A stretch of DNA of 18,616 nt from CAYXVF01 sp964468125. Its GTDB lineage: Bacteria; Myxococcota; XYA12-FULL-58-9; CAYXVF01. Position numbers and translations under genes: made by a program. Position 1 is the first letter of the stretch. Every line of letters starts with the position of its first letter. Below, in pieces: positions 5,004 to 11,456 of the stretch. The notes beneath the pieces were generated by a model. That model saw only the letters and a program-made list of their open reading frames with translations, was not told where the DNA came from and searched no databases. Where the stretch lies: assembly GCA_964468125.1 (NCBI GenBank), contig CAYXVF010000117.1, forward strand, positions 1 to 18,616. Direction: 5' to 3'.

Positions 5004-5212
5004 CCCGGCGTGAGATTATCTCCGCGTTGGCGCGGCAGCTCAGTAAAGAATCGAACTCGGTAGCTCGTTTGTCTCTCTACGAGCGACTGCTGCGAATCGC
5101 AGGCGACGATGGCACAAAGCAAGCAGCGCTGGGAGACCTCCATGGGCTGGAGGACGACAAGATCATTGATTGGTCCTGGCTGAAAGAACGGATCCCCGAG
5201 CTTCGTTCCTAG
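5000..5212 (+). CDS. Hypothetical 70-residue protein, second gene of the unknown pair
   Basis: ATG 5000 overlaps the preceding stop (ATGA). The product, MTRREIISALARQLSKESNS then RLSLYERLLRIAGDDGTKQA and DDKIIDWSWLKERIPELRS, is small, helical and charged with two Trp near the C-terminus. I do not recognise it. The coupling, the size and the location between attC-like sites suggest a functional unit with the upstream gene, possibly an unrecognised toxin-antitoxin or other cassette function. The stop is followed after 14 bases by an attC-like arm. Confidence 0.6.
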   Translation: MTRREIISALARQLSKESNSVARLSLYERLLRIAGDDGTKQAALGDLHGLEDDKIIDWSWLKERIPELRS

Positions 5213-5226
5213 GACTCGCGGCGCGC

Positions 5227-5322
5227 CGCCGAATGAGCCTCACGTGCTGCGGTCCGGCCCTTCGGGCCGGACACAACGGCGTAGCCCTGCCCCGTTTCCG
5301 TGGACACCTGATTTGAGGCGGT
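5227..5322 (+). repeat. attC-like site with strong hairpin
   Basis: The left arm CGCCGAATGAGCCTCACGTG leads into GTCCGGCCC-TTC-GGGCCGGAC (5252-5272), a perfect 9-bp stem with a short loop, then ACACAACGGCG. A further possible outer box TTGAGGCGG lies at 5313-5321. The core is almost identical, in inverted orientation, to 1068-1110. The hairpin could also act as a terminator-like structure, but there is no T run after it. Confidence 0.55.
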
Positions 5323-5340
5323 TATGTCTCACGGGAGTGG

Positions 5341-5580
5341 CAGCGACATTGGAACAATAAGATCGTCCAGCAGCTTGCCTACCGTGGGATCGCGGGAGTA
5401 CCGGAAATGCATCTAGCGGGGCACGCGGGTGTCCTCGCAGATGTACGCTTCATCGGCATGGGCCAATCTGTAGCCCCGTGCTCTACCATCTTTCTGGTCA
5501 GCGCCCCGAGTTGCCCAGAACCGAGAACGACGCCCTGTCTACGGGTTTCCTCCAATCGCAGACCGAGGCACCTTCTAACC
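5341..5580 (+). pseudogene. Relic of a second tyrosine recombinase, C-terminal fragment
   Basis: In frame with 5407, the translation QQLAYRGIAGVPEMHLAGHA continues GVLADVRFIGMGQSVAP. It parallels the box II end of tyrosine recombinases of the type SHLAMRGAPAKAIQELAGH, then TTMRYMHLSP. The LAGHA histidine remains, but the nucleophile position reads RFIG instead of RYMH, so the tyrosine is lost. After a frameshift near 5495 another frame continues QRPELPRTENDALSTGF and ends at 5578-5580. No start and no N-terminal domain exist. It marks the right edge of the accessory island. Confidence 0.5.
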
Positions 5581-5626
5581 CCGCAGCCTAGTGCGCTCCC
5601 CCCAGTCCGTGTCACAGTCCCAGCCG

Positions 5627-6112
5627 ATGGACGAACCCCAACGCGCTAGTCTGCTGACCCCTTCACTCGCCGACGGCGGCGTGAACGAGATGCCCTACTC
5701 GGCGGGGTCCTTCTTCTGGGTCTCGTTCTTCGGTGGGGTCTTTGCCGCCGCGTGGTGGTTTTTCATCAACGCGAGGAGGCTCGGGCGGGTGAGCCACGAC
5801 GCACTCGCAACCGCCGGCGCAGTGGCGGTCGGAGTCGTGGCGGTCTACGTGGCGGCCACATGGCTTCTGCCGCAGGTCGAGGCCGAGACCGCGACCCGAG
5901 ACCTGATGCGCAACGTCCGCCTTGCGTTGCGGGTAGTGGGCCTGATGGTTTGGTTCGCCCTCAGCCTGCGCCATCGCCCGCTGATCCGCGCCGCCGAAAT
6001 GAGCGGGCGGGACTATCCGAGCCCTTGGCTCCCTGGCATCGGGGTCATCATAGGGGCGAGCGTCATCAACTTCGGGCTCGTGACCGTGGTTCGAGTGGTG
6101 GTGGGCGTCTGA
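5627..6112 (+). CDS. Four-helix integral membrane protein, first gene of a TPR/AAA+ operon
   Basis: From ATG 5627 (161 residues; the frame opens at 5591) there are four hydrophobic segments: AGSFFWVSFFGGVFAAAWWF, LATAGAVAVGVVAVYVAATW, ALRVVGLMVWFALSL and LPGIGVIIGASVINFGLVTV. A short acidic/polar N-terminus precedes the first. No enzyme motif is recognised. Its stop overlaps the next ATG (TGATG), so it is translationally coupled to a TPR membrane protein and then to an AAA+ ATPase. This suggests that the three proteins form one inner-membrane complex. The start is uncertain because neither ATG has a clear ribosome-binding site. Confidence 0.75.
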   Translation: MDEPQRASLLTPSLADGGVNEMPYSAGSFFWVSFFGGVFAAAWWFFINARRLGRVSHDALATAGAVAVGVVAVYVAATWLLPQVEAETATRDLMRNVRLALRVVGLMVWFALSLRHRPLIRAAEMSGRDYPSPWLPGIGVIIGASVINFGLVTVVRVVVGV

Positions 6113-6984
6113 TGCTGCACGATGAGAAGAGCTACTCGATCATCCGGTTGATCGAGATCGGTCGGCTCAAGCAGGCGGAAGAGATGCTCCGCGACGCGCT
6201 CGCTGACGCCCCCAACGACCCCGGTCTCGCGGTGGCGTCCGGAGTGCTCGAAGCTGAGCGCGAAAACTACGACGAGGCCCGTCGGATCTTCCGAGACCTT
6301 CTCGCCCGCGATCCGAACATGCGCGAGGCCAAGTACATCCTGGCGCGTGTCGAACAACGGGATAACCGCTACACCGACGCGGAAGCGCTCTACATCGAGT
6401 TGCTTCACGACTATCCCGAGTACGCCGACGCCTATGCGGGCTACGCGCGGGTGATGATGCAGACCCTGCATCTCGAAAAAGCGCGCGCCTTGGCGGCCGA
6501 AAGCCTTCGCCTCGATCCCGACAACCACGACGCTGAGGTGATTCTCGTCCTGATCGACGTGATCGAGCGTCGCACGCCGGATGCGCAGGCAAGAATCGAG
6601 AAGCTCCTGCGGGAGCACCCCGAAGACCTCTCGGTCGTGTGGACGCTGGTGATGGTCCTCGTCGATTCGAAACGCCACCGCGAGGCGCTCGACGTGGCGC
6701 GAGGCGTTCTGCGTGTGGACCCGGACAACGACGCGGTGCTCGAGGCGATGATCGAGTTCCGGATCGCGAGCCATTGGAGCATGCTCCCGCTCTATCCTCT
6801 GTTGCGCTGGGGCTGGGGCGCTTCGGCCGCAATCTGGATCTCGATGGTCGTCGTCCTGAGAGTTCTGCGTCAGTCTCAACCGGCGCTGGCAGGCACGCTC
6901 GCCTTCGTATTTATTGGTTGGGTGATCTACAGCTGGGTGTGGCCGCCGGTCCTTCGGCGTTGGCTGCGTTGGAGAGGCTTCTAG
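6112..6984 (+). CDS. TPR protein with C-terminal membrane anchor
   Basis: The product has 290 residues. Residues 5-215 form tandem tetratricopeptide repeats, for example LIEIGRLKQAEEMLRDALAD, ENYDEARRIFRDLLARDP, NRYTDAEALYIELLHDYP and LEKARALAAESLRLDPDN. The C-terminus has two hydrophobic segments, AAIWISMVVVLRVL (239-252) and TLAFVFIGWVIYSWVW (262-277), so the TPR domain should face the cytoplasm as a protein-docking scaffold. ATG 6112 overlaps the previous stop. A longer open frame from 5752 runs through the first gene in another frame and is not coding. The AAA+ gene begins 20 bases downstream and also starts with TPR-like helices, so these two probably interact. Confidence 0.85.
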   Translation: MLHDEKSYSIIRLIEIGRLKQAEEMLRDALADAPNDPGLAVASGVLEAERENYDEARRIFRDLLARDPNMREAKYILARVEQRDNRYTDAEALYIELLHDYPEYADAYAGYARVMMQTLHLEKARALAAESLRLDPDNHDAEVILVLIDVIERRTPDAQARIEKLLREHPEDLSVVWTLVMVLVDSKRHREALDVARGVLRVDPDNDAVLEAMIEFRIASHWSMLPLYPLLRWGWGASAAIWISMVVVLRVLRQSQPALAGTLAFVFIGWVIYSWVWPPVLRRWLRWRGF

Positions 6985-7004
6985 CCGCATCGGAGAGCTC
7001 CCAG

Positions 7005-8231
7005 ATGGACCGCGAAGAAATCGAGCAACGGCTCCTCGAAGATCCCTTCGACCTCGACCTCCGCGCGCGCTACGCGGAGCTCGTCGCCGAGCAGGGCGAT
7101 CACGAGACCTCCCTCGCCCAATGGCGGCTCGTCGAGAAGCAAGCGCCGATGCGAGTGGACGCGGTGACGGGAATCGCTAGGGCGTTGCTCGCGCTCGACG
7201 ATCTCGGCAACGCCCGCACCGCCTATCTGCGCGCAAAAGACCTCGACGGCTTTGAGGCCGATCCCGATCTCGAGGATGCGCTGGGGCTGGCCCGCAAGGC
7301 GGCGTTCAGTGTCCTCGAGGGTGGCGCGGACTCCTCCAGCAACGCCGATGTATTGCCTCTGATGTCGGAAGAGCGCGTTCGTTTTGCCGATGTCGTTGGA
7401 ATGCACGAGCTGAAGAAGACGATCCGACTCAAAATCATCGAGCCGTTCAAGAACCCAGGACTGTTCGCCAAATTCAAAAAGAAAACCGGCGGTGGTATTT
7501 TGCTCTATGGCCCGCCGGGATGCGGCAAGACGATGATCGCTAGGGCGATCGCCACTGAATGTGACGCGTCATTCAACTCGATCGGAATCTCAGACGTGCT
7601 CAACATGTGGATCGGCCAGAGCGAGCGTCAGCTGGCCGACCTCTTCGAGCGCGCGCGCGCACAGACCCCCGCGGTCCTCTTCTTCGATGAGCTCGACGCT
7701 CTCGCGTATTCGCGCTCGAAAGCGTCGAGCGAGCACACCCGCACCTTGGTAAACGAGTTCCTCGCCCAGCTCGACGGCCTCGGGCGCGACAACAGCAAGC
7801 TGCTCGTGCTCGCCGCCACCAACATGCCCTGGGACGTGGACGCCGCGATGAAGCGACCCGGCCGGTTCGACCGACAAGTCTTCGTTCCTCCTCCGGATGT
7901 GGAAGCGCGGGCCGAGATGTTCCGGATCAAAACCACCGGCCTCCCGGCGGAGGGCCTCGACTTCTCGGTCCTGGCCAAGCTCTCCGAGGCGTGCTCCGGG
8001 GCCGACGTCGACGGGATCATCGAGCGCGCCAAGGAGCGCGTGCTGGAGGACATCCTGACCGGCGGGTCCGAGCGTCCCCTGCGCCAGGAGGACCTGAAAT
8101 GGGCCGCCCAAGAGACCGAGCCGTCGACCCTAGATTGGCTCCGAACCGCCCGAAATCTGGTCAAATTCGGTGGCCGGGACAGCTCCTACCGCGACGTCGA
8201 GCGCTATCTGCGCGCCACCAAGCTCATCTGA
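7005..8231 (+). CDS. AAA+ ATPase with N-terminal TPR-like domain
   Basis: From ATG 7005 (GGAGAG eight bases upstream) the protein has 408 residues. Residues 10-100 are TPR-like helices (YAELVAEQGDHETSLAQWRL; ARALLALDDLGNARTAYLRA). The AAA+ module follows: VRFADVVGMHELKKTIRLKI, Walker A GPPGCGKT (169-176), Walker B VLFFDELD (224-231), sensor 1 AATNMPWDVD (Asn273) and the arginine-finger motif RPGRFDR (284-290). It is closest in style to the classic-clade AAA proteins (Cdc48/FtsH/SpoVK-like) with one ATPase domain and no protease or second domain. A role in remodelling a protein or complex with the two upstream membrane partners is likely; the substrate is unknown. Confidence 0.9.
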   Translation: MDREEIEQRLLEDPFDLDLRARYAELVAEQGDHETSLAQWRLVEKQAPMRVDAVTGIARALLALDDLGNARTAYLRAKDLDGFEADPDLEDALGLARKAAFSVLEGGADSSSNADVLPLMSEERVRFADVVGMHELKKTIRLKIIEPFKNPGLFAKFKKKTGGGILLYGPPGCGKTMIARAIATECDASFNSIGISDVLNMWIGQSERQLADLFERARAQTPAVLFFDELDALAYSRSKASSEHTRTLVNEFLAQLDGLGRDNSKLLVLAATNMPWDVDAAMKRPGRFDRQVFVPPPDVEARAEMFRIKTTGLPAEGLDFSVLAKLSEACSGADVDGIIERAKERVLEDILTGGSERPLRQEDLKWAAQETEPSTLDWLRTARNLVKFGGRDSSYRDVERYLRATKLI

Positions 8232-8541
8232 CGGTTTATTGAGCCAACTCCCAGACAGATGAGCCTAGGGCCTAGGGCATGGCGTCGCGAAAGCCGTCGC
8301 TGCTTTTCAGCCAGTTCTCGACGGGCGTCATGCAGCATGCTTTCCACGGCTTCGGCTCGTTCAGCGGTCGGGCCCCGGACTGCCAATCTAGCATTTCCGA
8401 GGTACGTCCGACGCGAAGCGCTACCGTCGCGATGGTTCACCTCTTCGTCGGCAGTTCGTCCGTGATTTCGTTGCGGCTCACCGGGCCCCCGAGTGAGGCG
8501 GATCTTGGACGAGCGACGGGTCCTTCTTCGAGGAACGCGGC
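8232..8541. other. Non-coding or decayed stretch downstream of the AAA+ gene
   Basis: No supported gene. A minus frame (8204-8440, GTG start) gives a charged helical peptide (TAERAEAVESMLHDARRELA) but overlaps the end of the AAA+ gene and matches no family I know. The + strand leads into the serine hydrolase remnant without a start. A small direct repeat GCCTAGGGCCTAGGGC lies near 8263-8278. Confidence 0.4.
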
Positions 8542-8835
8542 GTGTTAGGAGACGGAGGCCTCTGCGGTTCGAGCCTCGATCTCGTCCGAATGCCGGAAGC
8601 GCTCGCAGCTTTGCTCGGCGCTGACTTCGAACGCATGCTCGATCCTACGAAGCTTTCAGATGGCGCGACGGTGGACTACGGCCTCGGCGTTCGCTTGGGC
8701 TCGCTCGCAGGCCGGTCGGTATTTGGGCACACCGGCGGGATGGTCGACGGTCGCGCACTTTCGCTCTCAGGAAATGACGATCGCGGTTCTCGTCAACACG
8801 GACAGGGGTCGAGAGGATGCACTCACTGTCTTCGG
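8542..8835 (+). pseudogene. Serine hydrolase (beta-lactamase/class C-like), frameshifted fragment
   Basis: The first frame reads GDGGLCGSSLDLVRMPEALA, then MLDPTKLSDGATVDYGLGVR and VFGHTGGMVDG, the C-terminal half of penicillin-binding/beta-lactamase-family hydrolases (usual GDGGLxS..DL, then YGLGxxxG, then the HTG motif equivalent to KTG). Near 8745-8770 the similarity jumps to the next frame: HFRSQEMTIAVLVNTDRGRE, then DALTVF, up to the N gap. The N-terminal half with the SxxK serine is missing: a stop lies at 8494-8496 and no similar sequence is seen upstream. It is therefore truncated at both ends and frameshifted, unless the shift is an assembly error beside the gap. Confidence 0.7.
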
Positions 8836-8935
8836 NNNNNNNNNNNNNNNNNNNNNNNNNNNNNNNNNNNNNNNNNNNNNNNNNNNNNNNNNNNNNNNNN
8901 NNNNNNNNNNNNNNNNNNNNNNNNNNNNNNNNNNN
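8836..8935. other. Assembly gap, exactly 100 N
   Basis: One hundred undetermined bases, the conventional placeholder for a scaffold join of unknown size. The genes on either side are unrelated fragments, so real sequence of unknown length is missing here and linkage across it is not certain. Confidence 0.99.
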
Positions 8936-9022
8936 GCGGGGAAGGTTCGCGTCATCGGTGTCAGTGAGTTCTCACCGGAGCAAATCCGCGCCGCCCACGC
9001 GGTTCACCCCATAAGCGCGCTC
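8936..9022 (+). pseudogene. Aldo/keto reductase fragment
   Basis: Directly after the gap the frame reads GKVRVIGVSEFSPEQIRAAH then AVHPISAL. It matches the GKVRyIGvSnfs...aHavhPiaaLQ segment of NADPH-dependent aldo/keto reductases. Similarity stops abruptly after AL, where the family continues Q.EYSL; the frame then runs a few unrelated residues to a stop overlapping the next reversed gene. The N-terminal part, with the catalytic Tyr and Lys, would lie within or beyond the gap. Confidence 0.65.
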
Positions 9023-9031
9023 CGGCGCCCG

Positions 9032-9982
9032 CTACTGACCGGTGCCTGCCGACTCGACGGGGCGTAATCGAGGCACCCAGCAGCGGACCTGCGCACGGTA
9101 CCGCTCGAACTCGCCGGCGAAGCGCTGTTGCAGGTCAAACTCTTCGAGCGGTCGAACGAGCGTATTCCACACGAGCCCGCCGAGCACGACGTATGCGATT
9201 GTGGCGGGAGAGCCGAGCCCGATACCTACCGCGAGGCCTTGAGTCAGGCCGCTGACGGCCATCGGGTTTCGAATCCAACGATAGGGCCCAGCGACCACGA
9301 GCCGATTCGTCGCATCGAGGGGCAGCGGCGTTCCGTCTCCGAGCTGTGCGAACACCCATCCTGCCGAGAGATTCAGTCCCGATGCGATGAGAAAGAGAAC
9401 GACTCCACAGACACGGGTGGTGCTTGAGCCAAAGCTCGGCACCCCCGCCCGCGTTTCGAGCAAGTGCACGAGGAGCGGGACTGCAACCAGGAGCGCCCCC
9501 CAAAAAACGGCGGACTGAACGAACGTGCGGACGAGCGTAGAGGCCCAACTGTTTTTTGACGAGCGCCTGAAGCACCATGCCTGGTCGAGGCGGGCGCTGA
9601 CGAGTAGTGTCGCGATCACACTCGCAAACGCCGCAGCGCTCATGATCGCCGCCCCCAGCAAGCCCCGGCCCGCCGGGCCACTGGCTGACAGCAGGAAGAG
9701 CGCGACGTACAGCGTCGCGCCGCTCACCATCGCAGCGCCGATGGTTGCGAAGACACTCGAGCGCCAGGCCAAAGCTCCGGCCAAGAGCGACCCGAGGACG
9801 AACACGACCAGGTCCGGCATGAAGAGCTGCCAGAGCAACCGGAGGTCACCAAACCACGGACGCGCCACCGGTGCGAATAGCAAACCGATCCACCACAGGG
9901 CTCCGAGCGCAGCCTGAAGCACGAAGTAGCGCGCCGCCGCTCGACGGCAGACGTCCTCCCAGGATTCGATCGCTCCGTGCAC
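9032..9982 (-). CDS. Integral-membrane methyltransferase-like protein (isoprenylcysteine/phospholipid methyltransferase type)
   Basis: From GTG 9982 the product has 316 residues with about eight hydrophobic segments (for example WIGLLFAPVA, DLVVFVLGSLLAGALAW, LYVALFLLSA, AVFWGALLVAVPLLVHLL). The C-terminal third has the ICMT/PEMT signature GPYRWIRNPM (232-241), a hydrophobic stretch, then RPLEEFDLQQRFAGEFERYR with the EE and FERYR elements that close around S-adenosylmethionine. Likely substrates are membrane lipids or prenylated molecules; not resolved. The start is ambiguous: TTG 10018 is an alternative, and the open frame up to 10672 crosses a + strand gene and is discounted. The gene diverges from the lipoprotein at 10028. 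Confidence 0.75.
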   Translation of the reverse strand: MHGAIESWEDVCRRAAARYFVLQAALGALWWIGLLFAPVARPWFGDLRLLWQLFMPDLVVFVLGSLLAGALAWRSSVFATIGAAMVSGATLYVALFLLSASGPAGRGLLGAAIMSAAAFASVIATLLVSARLDQAWCFRRSSKNSWASTLVRTFVQSAVFWGALLVAVPLLVHLLETRAGVPSFGSSTTRVCGVVLFLIASGLNLSAGWVFAQLGDGTPLPLDATNRLVVAGPYRWIRNPMAVSGLTQGLAVGIGLGSPATIAYVVLGGLVWNTLVRPLEEFDLQQRFAGEFERYRAQVRCWVPRLRPVESAGTGQ

Positions 9983-10027
9983 GAATTGCAGCTTGAATGA
10001 GCGCTCCTGTACCCTCAACCTAGGAGT

Positions 10028-10576
10028 GTGCGACGGGGAATAAAACAGACGACGCCTTGGCGACACATCGAGACGCTCGCGTTTGTGGTCGCTTGCGGTG
10101 TCGGCTGCGCACCGGCGCAAGCGGTACCCCAGTCGACGACCGACGCACGGGCTCCGAGCGGCTCCTCCACTCCGTACGAGGGCTCCTTTGCGAGTCTCGA
10201 CTGGCTCACGGGAACGTGGTTGTCCGAGAACGAGGGTCGCATCCTCGAGGAAATCTGGAGCGCTCCCCGCGGTGACTCGCTCATCGGGATGAACCGGACG
10301 ATCAAAGCCGGCAGGACCGTCTTCTTCGAGCACCTGCGGATCGAGAGGCGCGACGAAGAGACGTTTTATGTCGCCAATCCATCCGGTCAGAGCGAGGCGC
10401 GCTTTCGCCTCACCGAGCAATCGCGACACCGTGTGGTCTTCATCGCCCCCGAGCACGACTTTCCCCAGCGCATCGAATACTGGCGAGAAGGCGAGACGCT
10501 GCATGCGCGGATCTCGGGCACGACAGAGGGCAAGACCGCCGCGAGCGAGTGGCGATGGCGGCGTGTTGAACCATGA
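10028..10576 (+). CDS. Small exported protein, DUF6265-like, probable lipoprotein
   Basis: The 182-residue product starts at GTG 10028 (AGGAG immediately upstream, at unusually short spacing). The N-terminus has basic residues, then a hydrophobic run ending FVVACGVGC, a possible lipobox, then a Ser/Thr/Pro linker. The mature domain begins FASLDWLTGTWLSENEGRIL and EIWSAPRGDSLIGMNRTIKA, with EHLRIERRDEETFYVANPSG and VVFIAPEHDFPQRIEYWREG, the pattern of the DUF6265 beta-barrel family. The function of that family is not known to me. It diverges from the methyltransferase-like gene with only about 45 bases between starts, so the promoters are likely shared or overlapping. Confidence 0.75.
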   Translation: MRRGIKQTTPWRHIETLAFVVACGVGCAPAQAVPQSTTDARAPSGSSTPYEGSFASLDWLTGTWLSENEGRILEEIWSAPRGDSLIGMNRTIKAGRTVFFEHLRIERRDEETFYVANPSGQSEARFRLTEQSRHRVVFIAPEHDFPQRIEYWREGETLHARISGTTEGKTAASEWRWRRVEP

Positions 10577-10611
10577 CGGGTAGCCGGCGATGAAACGGGC
10601 GCCGGTTGGAC

Positions 10612-11124
10612 ATGCAATCGACGCTCGTGGCATCGTCGGGCCCCGTGTCTGAGCCTCCCTACGAGTCGACAAAGACCGAGCGCCCCCCTTTTCGGCGCCG
10701 CTCGACCCTGTCGCACTTTCCCGACGCGGAAGTGCTCATCCCCCCCGTTCTCGTCGGCCGGCGGCGCTGGGCGGTCCCGATCATGCTCATGCTCTCGGCG
10801 GTCATGATGTCCCTCGCCTGGCTGGGCCACCTGCGCTTTGAAGACGGCTGGTCGTTTTGGACCGCATTGATGGCCAGTTGGTCCCTCGTCCTGCCGGAGT
10901 ATGCGCTGAACACGGTGGCCACCCGCTGGGGCTATGGCGTCTACTCCGGAGCCCAGATGGCGTCGATCCACCTCTCGAGCGGCGTGGTCTGCGTCGCCCT
11001 GGTCTCTGGCTTTGTCCTCGAAGAGCCCCTGACGTTGCAACAGATGGGTGGCTACGCGCTGCTGCTCGTGGCGATCCTCCTGACCTTCAGCCCGACGGGT
11101 GAAGCGGAGAAGGATTCCGCGTGA
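10612..11124 (+). CDS. DUF486 (DMT-like) four-helix membrane protein, copy 1
   Basis: ATG 10612 is taken as the start, since TTG 10606 has no better support (170 residues). A polar N-terminal extension of about 45 residues precedes four predicted helices. The DUF486 pattern is clear: MMSLAWLGHLRFEDGWSFWT, ASWSLVLPEYALNTVATRWG, YGVYSGAQMASIHLSSGVVC and FVLEEPLTLQQMGGYALLLV. The family belongs to the small drug/metabolite transporter superfamily, whose members often work as homo- or heterodimers. It overlaps the second copy by GTGA, so both subunits are made together. Substrate unknown. The long N-terminal extension is unusual for this family and is absent from copy 2. Confidence 0.8.
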   Translation: MQSTLVASSGPVSEPPYESTKTERPPFRRRSTLSHFPDAEVLIPPVLVGRRRWAVPIMLMLSAVMMSLAWLGHLRFEDGWSFWTALMASWSLVLPEYALNTVATRWGYGVYSGAQMASIHLSSGVVCVALVSGFVLEEPLTLQQMGGYALLLVAILLTFSPTGEAEKDSA

Positions 11125-11456
11125 TCGAGATCGGCGCACCAATTCTGCTCTTCATCTCGAGCTTCATCATGGCCTTCGCATGGCTCGGTCACCTGCGCTT
11201 CTTGCATTGGCGCCTCACCGCCGCGATCTTTGCGAGCTGGTTTCAGGTTCTGCCCGAGTACATATTAAATGTCTTCGCAACCCGCTGGGGCCACTCGGTG
11301 TACACCGGCGCGCAGATGGCGACCTTCAACCTTTCGACCGGCGTCGTTTGCGTGGCACTCGTCTCGCGGTTCGTACTGGGTGAGCAGCTCACCCGGCGTC
11401 AAGTCGCGGGATTCACCGTGATGATCCTGGCCATCGGCTTGATCATGTACCGCTAA
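11121..11456 (+). CDS. DUF486 (DMT-like) four-helix membrane protein, copy 2
   Basis: GTG 11121 overlaps the stop of copy 1. At 111 residues it is the typical family size: IMAFAWLGHLRFLHWRLTAA, ASWFQVLPEYILNVFATRWG, HSVYTGAQMATFNLSTGVVC and RFVLGEQLTRRQVAGFTVMI. It is strongly similar to copy 1 throughout (AWLGHLRF, LPEY.LN..ATRWG, G.VVCVALVS.FVL), so the pair arose by tandem duplication. As with paired small multidrug transporters, an obligate heterodimer with opposite topologies is plausible. Its 3' end overlaps the convergent YwaF-like gene by 14 bases. Confidence 0.85.
   Translation: MIEIGAPILLFISSFIMAFAWLGHLRFLHWRLTAAIFASWFQVLPEYILNVFATRWGHSVYTGAQMATFNLSTGVVCVALVSRFVLGEQLTRRQVAGFTVMILAIGLIMYR

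Noticed and set aside
5252..5272. GC-rich hairpin as a rho-independent terminator
   Set aside because: Strong stem, but no T tract follows, and the same structure recurs within the attC-like family.
970..5322. CRISPR array
   Set aside because: The repeated elements are few, irregularly spaced by whole genes and palindromic over 50-150 bp; there are no short spacers and no cas genes.
5752..6111. Long + strand open frame extending the TPR protein upstream from 6112
   Set aside because: It overlaps the membrane-protein gene in another frame and is Arg/Gly-rich antisense-like sequence; ATG 6112 is coupled to the preceding stop and begins the TPR fold.
6013..6990. 325-codon minus-strand open frame opposite the TPR gene
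   Set aside because: Composition (His/Arg/Val-rich, no domain) is that of a shadow in high-GC DNA; the + strand has clear TPR repeats.
8204..8440. Minus-strand ORF downstream of the AAA+ gene
   Set aside because: Helical, charged composition but overlaps the end of the AAA+ gene, with GTG start and no recognised family; left as part of the non-coding stretch.
9983..10672. N-terminal extension of the methyltransferase-like ORF
   Set aside because: It runs through the DUF6265-like gene on the opposite strand and shows no membrane segments or family similarity.
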